From the NCBI RefSeq assembly GCF_012569285.1, contig NZ_CP046198.1, positions 188,313-252,312 of the forward strand: a stretch of DNA of 64,000 nt. The letters run 5' to 3'. The number at the start of each line of letters is the position of its first letter. The stretch's first letter is position 1. The notes beneath the pieces are model-generated. The model saw only the letters and a list, made by a program, of their open reading frames with translations, was not told where the DNA came from and ran no database searches. This DNA is from Enterobacteriaceae endosymbiont of Donacia proxima (GTDB lineage: Bacteria; Pseudomonadota; Gammaproteobacteria; Enterobacterales; Enterobacteriaceae). This document shows, in pieces, positions 55,789 through 64,000 of the stretch. A program made the translations under genes and the position numbers.

Positions 55789-56517
55789 TTAATAATTTTT
55801 TATTATTGTTCCTATATTTTTACCAGTTAAAATTTTATAAAGAGAACCAGTTTTTTTAATATTGAAAATATGTATAGGTATATTATAATCATGTGCTAAA
55901 AGAAATGCTGTACTATCCATAATTTTAATTTTCTTTTTTATTACATAATCATAATTTATTTTATGAAAAAATTCAGCATCTGGATAATTTATAGGATCTT
56001 TAGAATATACTCCATCAACTTTAGTGGCTTTTAATATAGCATCAGCTTCTAATTCTATAGCTCTTAAACATGCTGTGGTATCTGTAGTAAATAATGGATT
56101 GCCGATACCTCCTGCTAATATAACTATATTATTTTTAATTAAATCAATTGCTTTAAAAGTATCATATTCTTTACAAATACCTTTTATTGGTAAAGAAGAC
56201 ATTAAATATACGTTTATCAATTTATTTTTAATGGAATGATATAACAATAAACCATTAATTATAGTTGATATCATACCAATTTGATCACCTAAAACTCTTT
56301 TTATATTATTATTTTCATCACAATATCTACCTCTAAATAAATTTCCTCCTCCTATTACTATACCAATTTCAATACCTAAAGGTAAAATACTTTTTATTTC
56401 TTGTATAATATAATTTAATAATTTATTATCTATACCCGATAAATTTTTACCTTGTAAAAACTCTCCACTAATTTTTAATATAATACGATTATAAACTATT
56501 TTTTTTTTAATCTTCAT
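55789..56517 (-). CDS. pyrH: UMP kinase
   Basis: PyrH phosphorylates UMP to UDP. The ATG at 56517 gives 242 aa, matching the 241 aa of E. coli; the frame is open to an upstream ATG at 56553, but those residues are not conserved. Conserved blocks are RIILKISGE, VIGGGNLFRG, TTDTTACLRAIE and LKATKVDGVYSKDP. It lies between tsf and frr as in E. coli. Confidence 0.96.
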   Translation of the reverse strand: MKIKKKIVYNRIILKISGEFLQGKNLSGIDNKLLNYIIQEIKSILPLGIEIGIVIGGGNLFRGRYCDENNNIKRVLGDQIGMISTIINGLLLYHSIKNKLINVYLMSSLPIKGICKEYDTFKAIDLIKNNIVILAGGIGNPLFTTDTTACLRAIELEADAILKATKVDGVYSKDPINYPDAEFFHKINYDYVIKKKIKIMDSTAFLLAHDYNIPIHIFNIKKTGSLYKILTGKNIGTIIKNY

Positions 56518-56579
56518 AAGATACTTATATATTATATATTTTATAAAATACAATTAATTAAGTTATATAAATAAAACAA

Positions 56580-57392
56580 TTAGTTTTTAATTATATTTGC
56601 ACCGATTTCTAAACATATAAAACTTAAAATTTTCATTTTATTTTCATTTAAAACTTCAAATACTGTTTTATTATTATCTAATAAAAAATGTTGATTATAT
56701 AATGTAATATTATCTATAAATTTTTTTATACGTCCTTCTATTATTTTTTTTATAATAACTTTAGGTTTATTTTTTTGAATCGCAATATTTTTTTGTAATT
56801 CATATTCTTTATTTATAATCCTAGAAGGAATATCTTTTTTTTGTATATATTCTGGTTTTAACATAGCTATATGCATAGAAATTTTTTTCATTAATAACTG
56901 ATTATTAACATTAGATTTAATAATAATACCAATATGTTTACTATGGTGTATATATTTTCCTATAAATTTACCCTTGATATATTCTAAACGATTAATAAAT
57001 ATATTTTCTTTTAAAAGACCGATTAATTCTATTTTTTTTTGATAAAAAATTTTTTTTATTATGTTTATATCTTTTTGGTTATTTTTTATAATATATTTTA
57101 AAATTTCATTTCCAAAATTAATAAAATGTATCGATTTTGTAACAAAATCTGTTTGACAATTTATTTCTAATAATATTCCAAAATCTTCTGTTATATAATC
57201 TAAAATTAATCCTTCTTTTGTTTCATTATTTATTTTTTTTATGGATTCTATCTTAAGATATTTTCTTATATAATTTATTGCATCATTTATATTATTTTTT
57301 GTCGCTATTAATGCCTTTTTACATTCTATAATACTAATACCTGTTATATTTCTTAATTCTTTAATTTTATTAATATTAATTTTCAATATCAT
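56580..57392 (-). CDS. tsf: Elongation factor Ts
   Basis: EF-Ts is the GDP exchange factor for EF-Tu. It has about 270 aa (283 in E. coli). The N-terminal domain (KELRNITGISIIECKKAL) and the core (QTDFVTKS) are clear. The spacing to rpsB is minimal: the rpsB stop TAG overlaps the AGGAG ribosome site. The ATG at 57392 directly touches that site, while an in-frame TTG at 57386 has the usual 6-base spacing, so the true start may be TTG. Confidence 0.95.
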   Translation of the reverse strand: MILKININKIKELRNITGISIIECKKALIATKNNINDAINYIRKYLKIESIKKINNETKEGLILDYITEDFGILLEINCQTDFVTKSIHFINFGNEILKYIIKNNQKDINIIKKIFYQKKIELIGLLKENIFINRLEYIKGKFIGKYIHHSKHIGIIIKSNVNNQLLMKKISMHIAMLKPEYIQKKDIPSRIINKEYELQKNIAIQKNKPKVIIKKIIEGRIKKFIDNITLYNQHFLLDNNKTVFEVLNENKMKILSFICLEIGANIIKN

Positions 57393-57395
57393 CTC

Positions 57396-58106
57396 CTAAT
57401 TAATTTTTAATTTTAAATTATTATTTAATTCAAATTTATTATTTAATACATTTTTAGTTACATAATATAAATATAATTTTATAGCGCGGATAGCATCATC
57501 GTTAGCAGGAATAACAAAATGGATTCCTTCAGGATTAGAATTAGTATCTACTATTGCAAAAATAGGAATATTTAATTTTTTAGCTTCACTTATTGCAATT
57601 TTTTCATGATTTGCATCAATAACAAATATAGCATCAGGTAAACCACCCATGTTTTTTATACCACCTAAACTTTTTTCTAATTTTAATAATTTTCTATTAC
57701 GTGTTAGAGCTTCTTTTTTTATTAATTTTTTAAATGTTCCATCTTTACTTTGTAATTCTAATTCTTTTAATGTTTTAATAGATTTTTTAACAGTTTTCCA
57801 ATTAGTTAACATACCTCCTAACCAACGATGATTAATAAAAAATTGATTACAATTAATAGCTGTTTCTTTAATAAGATTAGATGCAGCTTTTTTAGTTCCA
57901 ATAAATAAAATTTTACCTTTACGAAAGGTAATTTTTTTTAATTCTTTTAATGCAATATTAAACATTTTAATAGTTTTATCTAAATTAATAATATGTATTT
58001 TATTTTTATCATTAAAAATAAATTTTTTCATTTTTGGATTCCAATAACGTGTTTGGTGACCAAAATGAGCACCTACTTTAAACATTTTATTCATAGATAT
58101 AGACAT
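57396..58106 (-). CDS. rpsB: Ribosomal protein S2
   Basis: S2 is a component of the 30S subunit. It has 236 aa (241 in E. coli). The start [22 protein letters not shown], in two parts, and the block [17 protein letters not shown] are conserved, as is [12 protein letters not shown]. It ends in TAG. It begins the rpsB-tsf-pyrH-frr run and is divergent from map, as in E. coli. AAGGAT precedes the ATG. Confidence 0.98.
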   Translation of the reverse strand: MSISMNKMFKVGAHFGHQTRYWNPKMKKFIFNDKNKIHIINLDKTIKMFNIALKELKKITFRKGKILFIGTKKAASNLIKETAINCNQFFINHRWLGGMLTNWKTVKKSIKTLKELELQSKDGTFKKLIKKEALTRNRKLLKLEKSLGGIKNMGGLPDAIFVIDANHEKIAISEAKKLNIPIFAIVDTNSNPEGIHFVIPANDDAIRAIKLYLYYVTKNVLNNKFELNNNLKLKIN

Positions 58107-58262
58107 TATATTATCCTTATTTTATATATAACTAAAATCATATTATAGAATTCATATTTATACAAAAATTTTATTAAATATACTTAAATTTAATTGTTGT
58201 AAAAATAATTTAATTTAAGTATATAATATTTTATGTTATATAATATTTTATAAAAAAAAATA

Positions 58263-59057
58263 ATGAGAATATCAATTAAAAATTCTAAAGAAATAAAAAA
58301 AATTTATAAATCTTGTAAACTAGCTTCTAAGGTATTAGAAATGATTAAAACTTATATAATACCTGGAATTAATACTGAAGAAATAAATAATATATGTCAT
58401 AATTATATTACAAAAATTCAAAAAGCTCAATCAGCTACTTTAGGATATAAAGGATTCCCAAAATCTGTATGTATATCTATAAATGATGTTGTATGTCATG
58501 GAATACCAAATAAAAAAGAAATTTTAAAAAATGGGGATATTGTAAATATAGATGTAACAGTATTACATAATAATTATTATGGAGATACATCAAAAATGTT
58601 TTTAGTAGGAAATAATGTTTCTAAAAAATCTAAATTATTATGTTTAACTGCTCAAAAAAGTCTATACAAGGCTATTAATATTTTAAAACCTGGCATTAGA
58701 TTATATAAAATTGGTCAAACAATACAAAAATATGTAGAATCTAAAAAATTTTCTGTTGTTAGAAATTATTGTGGTCATGGTATAGGTAAAAATTTTCATG
58801 AAGATCCTCAAATTTTACATTATAAATCATATGATTATGGTATAATATTAAAATCTGGAATGATTTTTACAATTGAACCTATGATTAATATAGGACATCA
58901 TAGTGTGTATGTAACAAATGATAATTGGACAGTAAAAACTATAGATAAAACAAATTCAGCTCAATATGAACATACAATACTTATTACTGATACTGGAAGT
59001 AAAGTGTTAACTATTAGAAAAGAAGAAAAAAACATATTTGAAAAAAGTCAAATTTAA
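58263..59057 (+). CDS. map: Methionine aminopeptidase
   Basis: Map removes the initiator methionine from new proteins. It has 264 aa, the E. coli length. The metal ligands are visible: D97 and D108 (VNIDVTV and YYGDTSK), His in CGHGIGKNFHEDP, Glu in FTIEPMIN, and Glu in QYEHTIL. It is divergent from rpsB across a 156-base AT-rich spacer that must hold both promoters. It is convergent with rpoD, with a long hairpin between them. Confidence 0.98.
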   Translation: MRISIKNSKEIKKIYKSCKLASKVLEMIKTYIIPGINTEEINNICHNYITKIQKAQSATLGYKGFPKSVCISINDVVCHGIPNKKEILKNGDIVNIDVTVLHNNYYGDTSKMFLVGNNVSKKSKLLCLTAQKSLYKAINILKPGIRLYKIGQTIQKYVESKKFSVVRNYCGHGIGKNFHEDPQILHYKSYDYGIILKSGMIFTIEPMINIGHHSVYVTNDNWTVKTIDKTNSAQYEHTILITDTGSKVLTIRKEEKNIFEKSQI

Positions 59058-59061
59058 TATA

Positions 59062-59091
59062 ATTAAGTAATTAATATTTTAATTACTTAAT
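59062..59091. terminator. Bidirectional hairpin between map and rpoD
   Basis: ATTAAGTAATTAA (59062-59074) and TTAATTACTTAAT (59079-59091) form a perfect 13-bp stem with a 4-base loop, starting 4 bases after the map stop. It lies between two convergent genes, the expected place for a shared terminator. Neither side has a strong T run, so efficiency is uncertain. Confidence 0.5.
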
Positions 59092-59139
59092 CATATAGAT
59101 TATATTAGTGATAATATGGATCATATTAGTTAAATATAA

Positions 59140-60939
59140 TTAATTATCTAAAAAACTTTTTAATATTTCAGATCGACTAGGATGTCGTAATTTTCTTAAT
59201 GCTTTTGCTTCTATTTGTCTAATTCTTTCTCTAGTTACATCGAATTGTTTACCTACCTCTTCTAATGTATGATCTGTATTCATATCAATACCAAATCTCA
59301 TTCTTAATACTTTTGCTTCTCTAGGAGTTAAACTAGAAAGAATATTATATGTAGCTACTTTTAAACTTTCTGAAGTTGCAGAATCTAATGGTAATTCTAA
59401 AGTATTATCTTCAATAAAATCACTTAAATGTGATTCTTCATCATCCCCTATAGGAGTTTCCATTGAAATAGGTTCTTTTGCTATTTTTAATACTTTTCTA
59501 ATTTTATCTTCAGGAAGAAACATATGTTCTGATAACTCTTCTGGTGTAGGTTCTCTACCTAATTCTTGTAATATTTTTCTAGAAACTCGATTAAGTTTAT
59601 TAATAGTTTCGATCATATGTACAGGAATTCTTATAGTTCTTGCTTGATCCGCAATTGATCTTGTTATTGCTTGTCTGATCCACCATGTTGCATATGTAGA
59701 AAATTTATAACCCCTTCTATATTCAAATTTATCTACTGCTTTCATTAAACCTATATTACCTTCTTGAATTAAATCAAGAAATTGTAATCCTCTATTTGTA
59801 TATTTTTTAGCTATAGAAATAACTAATCTTAAATTTGCTTCTATCATTTCTTTTTTAGCTTTTTTAGCTTTTATTTCACCTATAGTAATTTTTTTATTAA
59901 TATTTTTAATTTGTAAAATAGTTAATCCAGCTTTTTTTTCAATATTTACTAAATTAGTAATATAATTATTAAATTGAGTTAAAAATAATTTTTTTTCATA
60001 TATATTAAATTTTTTTTTATATTGGAAATATTTTAGTTTATTAAAAAATAATTTTTTATTGGTTTCATTACCATGAAATATTGAAATAAATTTTTTTTTT
60101 GATATATAATAATATTTAAATATTATATTCATAATATTACGTTCTTCTATATGTATTTTAAATATTATAGAACGCATTTTATCTACTAAATAATTAAATT
60201 CTTTAGATACTAAACGAAATTGTTTAAAAATTTTTGAAAGATTTTTAATCATATTTAATGATTTATTATCATATTTCCCTTTTTTTTTGATAAAAACTAA
60301 TGTTTTATAATATTGTTTTTTTAATTCTGAAAATTTTTTTTTAGCTAATCTATAATCTATAATATTTTCATTATTTTCTGTTTGTATATCATTAGATAAT
60401 TTTTGATGAGAAAATATAATATTATTTTCGATATTATCATTAATAAAACCATGTATTAAATCTGATAGACGAATATCTCCAGATTTAACTTTATCATATT
60501 TTTTTAATAAATATTCAACAAATTTAGGATATTCAGCTATTGAAGATTGCATTTGATTTATACCTTCTTCTATACGTTTTGCAATACTAATTTCTCCTTC
60601 TCTTGTTAATAATTCTACAGTACCCATTTCACGCATATATATTCTTACTGGATCTGTAGTTTTCCCCATTTCTAATTCGACATTAGATAATACTTGTACT
60701 GCATCTTCTGCTTCCGTTGTATTATTTTCATTATTATTTAAAATTAAATCATCACAATCAGGAGCTTCTTCCATTACTTGGATACCTATATCATTTATCA
60801 TTTGAATAATATTTTTTATTTGATCAGAATTAACTATATTATCAGGTAAATGATCATTAATTTCTGAAAAAGTTAAATAACCTTGTTCTTTACCTCTAGT
60901 TACGAGAAGTTTAAACTGTAATTTTGAGTTATAATCCAT
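59140..60939 (-). CDS. rpoD: RNA polymerase sigma-70 factor
   Basis: RpoD is the housekeeping sigma factor. The ATG at 60939 is preferred over 60951: a GGA lies upstream, and the 12 residues before the conserved [13 protein letters not shown] then equal those in E. coli. This gives 599 aa (613 in E. coli). The acidic linker after region 1.2 is shortened and replaced by lysine/asparagine-rich sequence. Regions 2 ([22 protein letters not shown]), 3 and 4 ([22 protein letters not shown], in parts) are nearly unchanged. It is third in rpsU-dnaG-rpoD. Confidence 0.98.
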   Translation of the reverse strand: MDYNSKLQFKLLVTRGKEQGYLTFSEINDHLPDNIVNSDQIKNIIQMINDIGIQVMEEAPDCDDLILNNNENNTTEAEDAVQVLSNVELEMGKTTDPVRIYMREMGTVELLTREGEISIAKRIEEGINQMQSSIAEYPKFVEYLLKKYDKVKSGDIRLSDLIHGFINDNIENNIIFSHQKLSNDIQTENNENIIDYRLAKKKFSELKKQYYKTLVFIKKKGKYDNKSLNMIKNLSKIFKQFRLVSKEFNYLVDKMRSIIFKIHIEERNIMNIIFKYYYISKKKFISIFHGNETNKKLFFNKLKYFQYKKKFNIYEKKLFLTQFNNYITNLVNIEKKAGLTILQIKNINKKITIGEIKAKKAKKEMIEANLRLVISIAKKYTNRGLQFLDLIQEGNIGLMKAVDKFEYRRGYKFSTYATWWIRQAITRSIADQARTIRIPVHMIETINKLNRVSRKILQELGREPTPEELSEHMFLPEDKIRKVLKIAKEPISMETPIGDDEESHLSDFIEDNTLELPLDSATSESLKVATYNILSSLTPREAKVLRMRFGIDMNTDHTLEEVGKQFDVTRERIRQIEAKALRKLRHPSRSEILKSFLDN

Positions 60940-61027
60940 AAATAGTTCCATAATATTATTTATTAATATTTAAATAAATTATTTATTTAAGAAATATATT
61001 ATTTATAATACTTTAATTATTTTTTAT

Positions 61028-62773
61028 TTAAATTTTTAAATTACTTTTTTTTTGAATTAAAATTTTATTTAAAGACCATAATTCTCGTTTTTTTTCATTA
61101 TTTAATCCTTGTTTTCTATCTAAAGATATTAAATAATCTTGTCTATCTTCTAAAATATTTATTTTTAATTTTTTTATTAGATATATAAAAAATGTTTTTA
61201 TTTGATGATCAGGAATCATATGATTCCATGTTATTAAAATTTTAATAATTTTATTTAATTTTGTTCCTCTATATTGTTCTAATATTTTAGCAGTTGTTAT
61301 ATGTTGATTTTTATAATAATTTACAAATTTTATAAGAAAAAATAGACCATTTATATTTGAATTTTTAAAGTATTTAAATTTAGGTACTAATTTAATTAAT
61401 TTAGGATTTTGTATTAATAAACTTAATAGTCTACGAATAGTAGTTCTTTTAAAATTATTATTTATAATTATTTTTTTCTTATTATTTAATAAATTATATA
61501 CATCTAAAAAATTTAATATTCCTATTTTTTCACCTAATTTTTGTATTAAATTAATTTGAAAAAAATTATCAGGAATTAATTTTATAAATGATAAAGCTTT
61601 ATATATAAAATTTGTTTTTTCTTCACAAGAAGAAAATAAATTTTTTAAAAATAATCTTTTAAAAAAAAATTTTGAAAATGATAAATTATTATGAATTCTT
61701 TTTTCGAAAAGATTTTTTCCTTCTTTTCTAATTAAACTATCAGGATCTTCTCCCTTAGGTAAAATCATAAAACATATTTGTTTCCCTTTTATTAAAAAAG
61801 GTAAGCTTTTTTTCAAAGAATTCCATTGTGCTTCTATACCTGCTTCGTCTCCGTCAAAACAATAAATAATTTTATTTGTAAAATTAAATAATTTTTGTAT
61901 ATGAAAATTAGTTATTGCAGTTCCTAATATAGCTACTGCATATTTTATATTAAATTGAAATAGAGTAATAACATCAATATAACCTTCTACTACCATTATT
62001 TTTTTTAAAATATTATTTTCTTTTTTTATTTCAAATAATCCATATAGTTCATTACTTTTATAAAAAATATTATTTTCTGAAGAATTTAAATATTTAGGTT
62101 CTCTATTATTAAAAACTCTACCACCAAAACCAACTATAAATCCACGTATATCCTTAATCGGAAATATTATACGGTCATAAAAAATATCATAATAGTTATG
62201 ATTATTTTTATTCAATTTTAAAATTTTTAATTTCTTATGTAAAATTTCTGTATTTTTTTTATTATGAAATTTTTTATTAGCCCAATATAAAGGAGAAAAA
62301 CCAATAGAAAAATATTCTATAATATATAAACTAAATCCTCTATTTAATAAATATTTTAATGCTTCTTTACCTAAAGATTTAAATAAATAATTTTTATAAA
62401 AAAAACTTAAATTAAACATTAATTGATAATAAATATTATTTTTAATCTTTTTTTTTAAAAAACATAATTTTTTTTCATTTTTAATAGGTATATTAAATAT
62501 ATTTGATAATAATTCTATACTTTTAAGAAAAGATAAATTTTCATAATTCATGATAAAATCAATAATATTACCATGTGCTCCACAACCAAAACAATGGTAT
62601 AATTGTTTTTCAGAATTAACAACAAATGAAGGATTTTTTTCTATATGAAAAGGACAAATTCCAAAAAAATTTTTACCTTTTTTTTTTAATTTAATTCTAT
62701 TTATAATTAATTTTACAATATCAACTTTATCTAATAAATTATTAATAAATATACGAGATACATATTTAATCAT
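61028..62773 (-). CDS. dnaG: DNA primase
   Basis: DnaG makes RNA primers for replication. It has 581 aa, the E. coli length. The zinc ligands are C40, H43, C61 and C64 (CPFH and CFGC). The TOPRIM core has VVEGYIDVI and YCFDGDEAG, with GRVFNNREPKYLNSSE before it. The C-terminal helicase-binding domain is lysine-rich and diverged. It lies between rpsU and rpoD in the macromolecular synthesis operon. Confidence 0.97.
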   Translation of the reverse strand: MIKYVSRIFINNLLDKVDIVKLIINRIKLKKKGKNFFGICPFHIEKNPSFVVNSEKQLYHCFGCGAHGNIIDFIMNYENLSFLKSIELLSNIFNIPIKNEKKLCFLKKKIKNNIYYQLMFNLSFFYKNYLFKSLGKEALKYLLNRGFSLYIIEYFSIGFSPLYWANKKFHNKKNTEILHKKLKILKLNKNNHNYYDIFYDRIIFPIKDIRGFIVGFGGRVFNNREPKYLNSSENNIFYKSNELYGLFEIKKENNILKKIMVVEGYIDVITLFQFNIKYAVAILGTAITNFHIQKLFNFTNKIIYCFDGDEAGIEAQWNSLKKSLPFLIKGKQICFMILPKGEDPDSLIRKEGKNLFEKRIHNNLSFSKFFFKRLFLKNLFSSCEEKTNFIYKALSFIKLIPDNFFQINLIQKLGEKIGILNFLDVYNLLNNKKKIIINNNFKRTTIRRLLSLLIQNPKLIKLVPKFKYFKNSNINGLFFLIKFVNYYKNQHITTAKILEQYRGTKLNKIIKILITWNHMIPDHQIKTFFIYLIKKLKINILEDRQDYLISLDRKQGLNNEKKRELWSLNKILIQKKSNLKI

Positions 62774-62819
62774 AAAAATAATTTTTTAATTTATTATTTT
62801 TTATAAAAATAATTAATTT

Positions 62820-63035
62820 TTAATATAAACGAGTTTTTTTAGAATTTTCTCTTAATATTTTTTTTATATGTCTTTTTATTGCAGAAGCTTTTGCTCTTTT
62901 TCTTGCTGTTGTTGGTTTTTCATAAAATTCTCTACGTCTAACTTCTGATAAAATCCCTGCTTTTTCGCATGAACGTTTAAAACGTCTTAAAGCTAAATCA
63001 AATGGTTCATTATCACGTATTTTAATAACTGGCAT
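62820..63035 (-). CDS. rpsU: Ribosomal protein S21
   Basis: S21 is a small 30S protein involved in initiation. It has 71 aa, the E. coli length, and is conserved throughout ([35 protein letters not shown], in order). AAGGAT precedes the ATG. It is the first gene of rpsU-dnaG-rpoD, divergent from tsaD; the 130-base spacer is almost pure A/T. Confidence 0.99.
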   Translation of the reverse strand: MPVIKIRDNEPFDLALRRFKRSCEKAGILSEVRRREFYEKPTTARKRAKASAIKRHIKKILRENSKKTRLY

Positions 63036-63165
63036 ATAATATCCTTTTATAATTTAAATATTATAATTTTATATTGTTATAAAACTATATTATAATATAT
63101 AATTTATATTATATAAATAATTTTTTATTTTATTAACAAAAAAAATTATAATTTTAGGGATAAAT

Positions 63166-64000
63166 ATGCTTTTTATGGGTATAGAAACATCATGTGATGA
63201 TACATCAGTATCTATTTATGATAATAAAAAAGGTATATTATGTAATAATATTTGTACACAAAAAATTCATTCTAAATATGGAGGTATAGTACCTGAATTA
63301 GCTGCAAGAAATCATTTAAAAAAAATTATTCCACTAATTAAAAAATCTTTATTAAAAATTGATAAAAATTTACATAATCTCGATGCTATAGCTTATACTG
63401 CTGGTCCAGGACAAATAAATTCTTTAATAATAGGAGCAATTGTTTCACATACTTTAGCATTTGCATTAAATATACCTATTATCCCAGTAAATCATATGGA
63501 AGGTCATTTATTTTCAATAATGTTACAAAAAAAAAAACCATATTTTCCTTTTATTGGTTTATTAATTTCTGGGGGACATACGCAATTAATATATGTATAT
63601 AAATTTGGAAAATATAAAATTTTAGGGAAACATATAGATAATGCTGTAGGTGAAACTTTAGATAAAGTATCTAAATTATTAGGGTTGGATTATCCTGGAG
63701 GTAAAAATTTATTTAAATTATCTCAATTTGGTATATCAAAAAAATTTATTTTTCCTCGACCGATGATATCTAAAAAAAATAATTTAAATTTTAGTTTTTC
63801 AGGATTAAAGACTTTTGTACAAAATTTTATAAAAAAACAAGATTTAAATAATTTTCAAGTTAAAGCTAATATTGCACGTGCATTTGAAGATGCGATTATA
63901 GATACTCTTTATATAAAAAGTTTATGGGCTTTAAAAAAATATCATATAAACCAATTAGTTATTGCTGGAGGAGTTAGTGCAAATAAAAAATTAAGAAAAA
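63166..64000 (+). CDS. tsaD: tRNA threonylcarbamoyladenosine synthase TsaD, partial
   Basis: TsaD transfers threonylcarbamoyl to A37 of ANN-decoding tRNAs (t6A). The first 278 codons are visible, open to the window edge (337 aa in E. coli). The start MLFMGIETSCDDTS, metal ligands HMEGH, LISGGHTQLI, LLGLDYPGG and FSFSGLKTF are conserved. Two usual blocks differ: AGPGLVGAL is AGPGQINSL, and IDDAxGEAFDK is IDNAVGETLDK. GGGAT lies before the ATG. It is divergent from rpsU, as in E. coli. Confidence 0.95.
   Translation, partial: MLFMGIETSCDDTSVSIYDNKKGILCNNICTQKIHSKYGGIVPELAARNHLKKIIPLIKKSLLKIDKNLHNLDAIAYTAGPGQINSLIIGAIVSHTLAFALNIPIIPVNHMEGHLFSIMLQKKKPYFPFIGLLISGGHTQLIYVYKFGKYKILGKHIDNAVGETLDKVSKLLGLDYPGGKNLFKLSQFGISKKFIFPRPMISKKNNLNFSFSGLKTFVQNFIKKQDLNNFQVKANIARAFEDAIIDTLYIKSLWALKKYHINQLVIAGGVSANKKLRK

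Noticed and set aside
1..64000. TATAAT-like and TTGACA-like promoter matches in spacers.
   Set aside because: With spacers made almost only of A and T, -10 matches occur everywhere. Without transcript data no promoter can be supported.
1..64000. CRISPR arrays, insertion sequences, prophage genes or rRNA operons.
   Set aside because: No spaced direct repeats, transposase or phage genes, or rRNA-like sequence were seen on either strand.

Overview
The window is a 64 kb piece of a very AT-rich, strongly reduced bacterial genome. Its proteins read as slightly eroded versions of Escherichia coli proteins, often of nearly identical length. Many neighbours are E. coli neighbours with the intervening genes removed: trpT-ilvGMED-ilvC, fpr/tpiA, prfB-lysS, dapF-uvrD-corA, sucAB-cydABX, aceEF-lpd, bolA-clpP-clpX-lon, rpsB-tsf-pyrH-frr-uppS-rseP-bamA-skp-fabZ-dnaE, and rpsU-dnaG-rpoD with tsaD divergent. 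This points to a nutritional insect endosymbiont of the Enterobacterales. One gene, a GH28 pectinase at 32937-34223, is foreign to ordinary sap-feeder symbionts. It suggests a symbiont of a plant-feeding beetle, and the mix of amino-acid synthesis plus pectinase fits the reed-beetle (Donaciinae) symbiont group. That host assignment is inference.

Layout. 1-5695: branched-chain amino-acid operon on the minus strand (ilvG, ilvM, ilvE, ilvD, partial ilvC), with tRNA-Trp upstream. 6262-10449: fpr and tpiA facing lysS and prfB; RF2 is made by a +1 programmed frameshift. 10586-12159: tRNA-Ile2(CAU) and degP. 12409-17238: rpiA, dapF, uvrD, corA. 17239-18159: the only gene-free stretch over 300 bases, holding one good terminator. 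18160-25018: sucA, sucB, cydA, cydB and a short cydX. 25102-32818: parE, aceE, aceF, lpd. 32937-35398: pectinase and dapE. 35436-40996: lon, clpX, clpP, bolA, suhB. 41179-45852: nfuA, metA, proS, tilS. 45896-58106: dnaE through rpsB on the minus strand. 58263-64000: map, then rpoD, dnaG, rpsU on the minus strand and partial tsaD at the right edge.

How the genes work together. Pyruvate dehydrogenase (AceEF) and 2-oxoglutarate dehydrogenase (SucAB) share Lpd, and cytochrome bd (CydABX) can reoxidise the quinol pool. There is no sucCD beside sucAB, so succinyl-CoA is probably made for MetA (methionine) and DapD (diaminopimelate/lysine, with DapE and DapF here). IlvGMEDC supplies branched-chain amino acids, but ilvA is missing from its usual place. 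BamA, Skp, DegP and RseP indicate that outer-membrane protein assembly and quality control are kept, although lpxD, lpxA and lpxB have been cut out of the same cluster. TilS and its substrate tRNA-Ile2(CAU) are both present.

Most interesting signals. (1) Three linked observations suggest that UGA is falling out of use as a stop codon: none of the 47 complete genes ends in UGA (44 UAA, 3 UAG), the RF2 frameshift site carries UAA instead of the usual UGA, and the RF2 stop-recognition tripeptide SPF is NPF. (2) SuhB has lost nearly all metal ligands of its phosphatase site but keeps its fold, so it is probably kept for a non-catalytic role. (3) The pectinase has no recognisable signal peptide. 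(4) Both E2 subunits show domain erosion: a second lipoyl domain without its lysine in AceF, and a damaged E3-binding domain in SucB.
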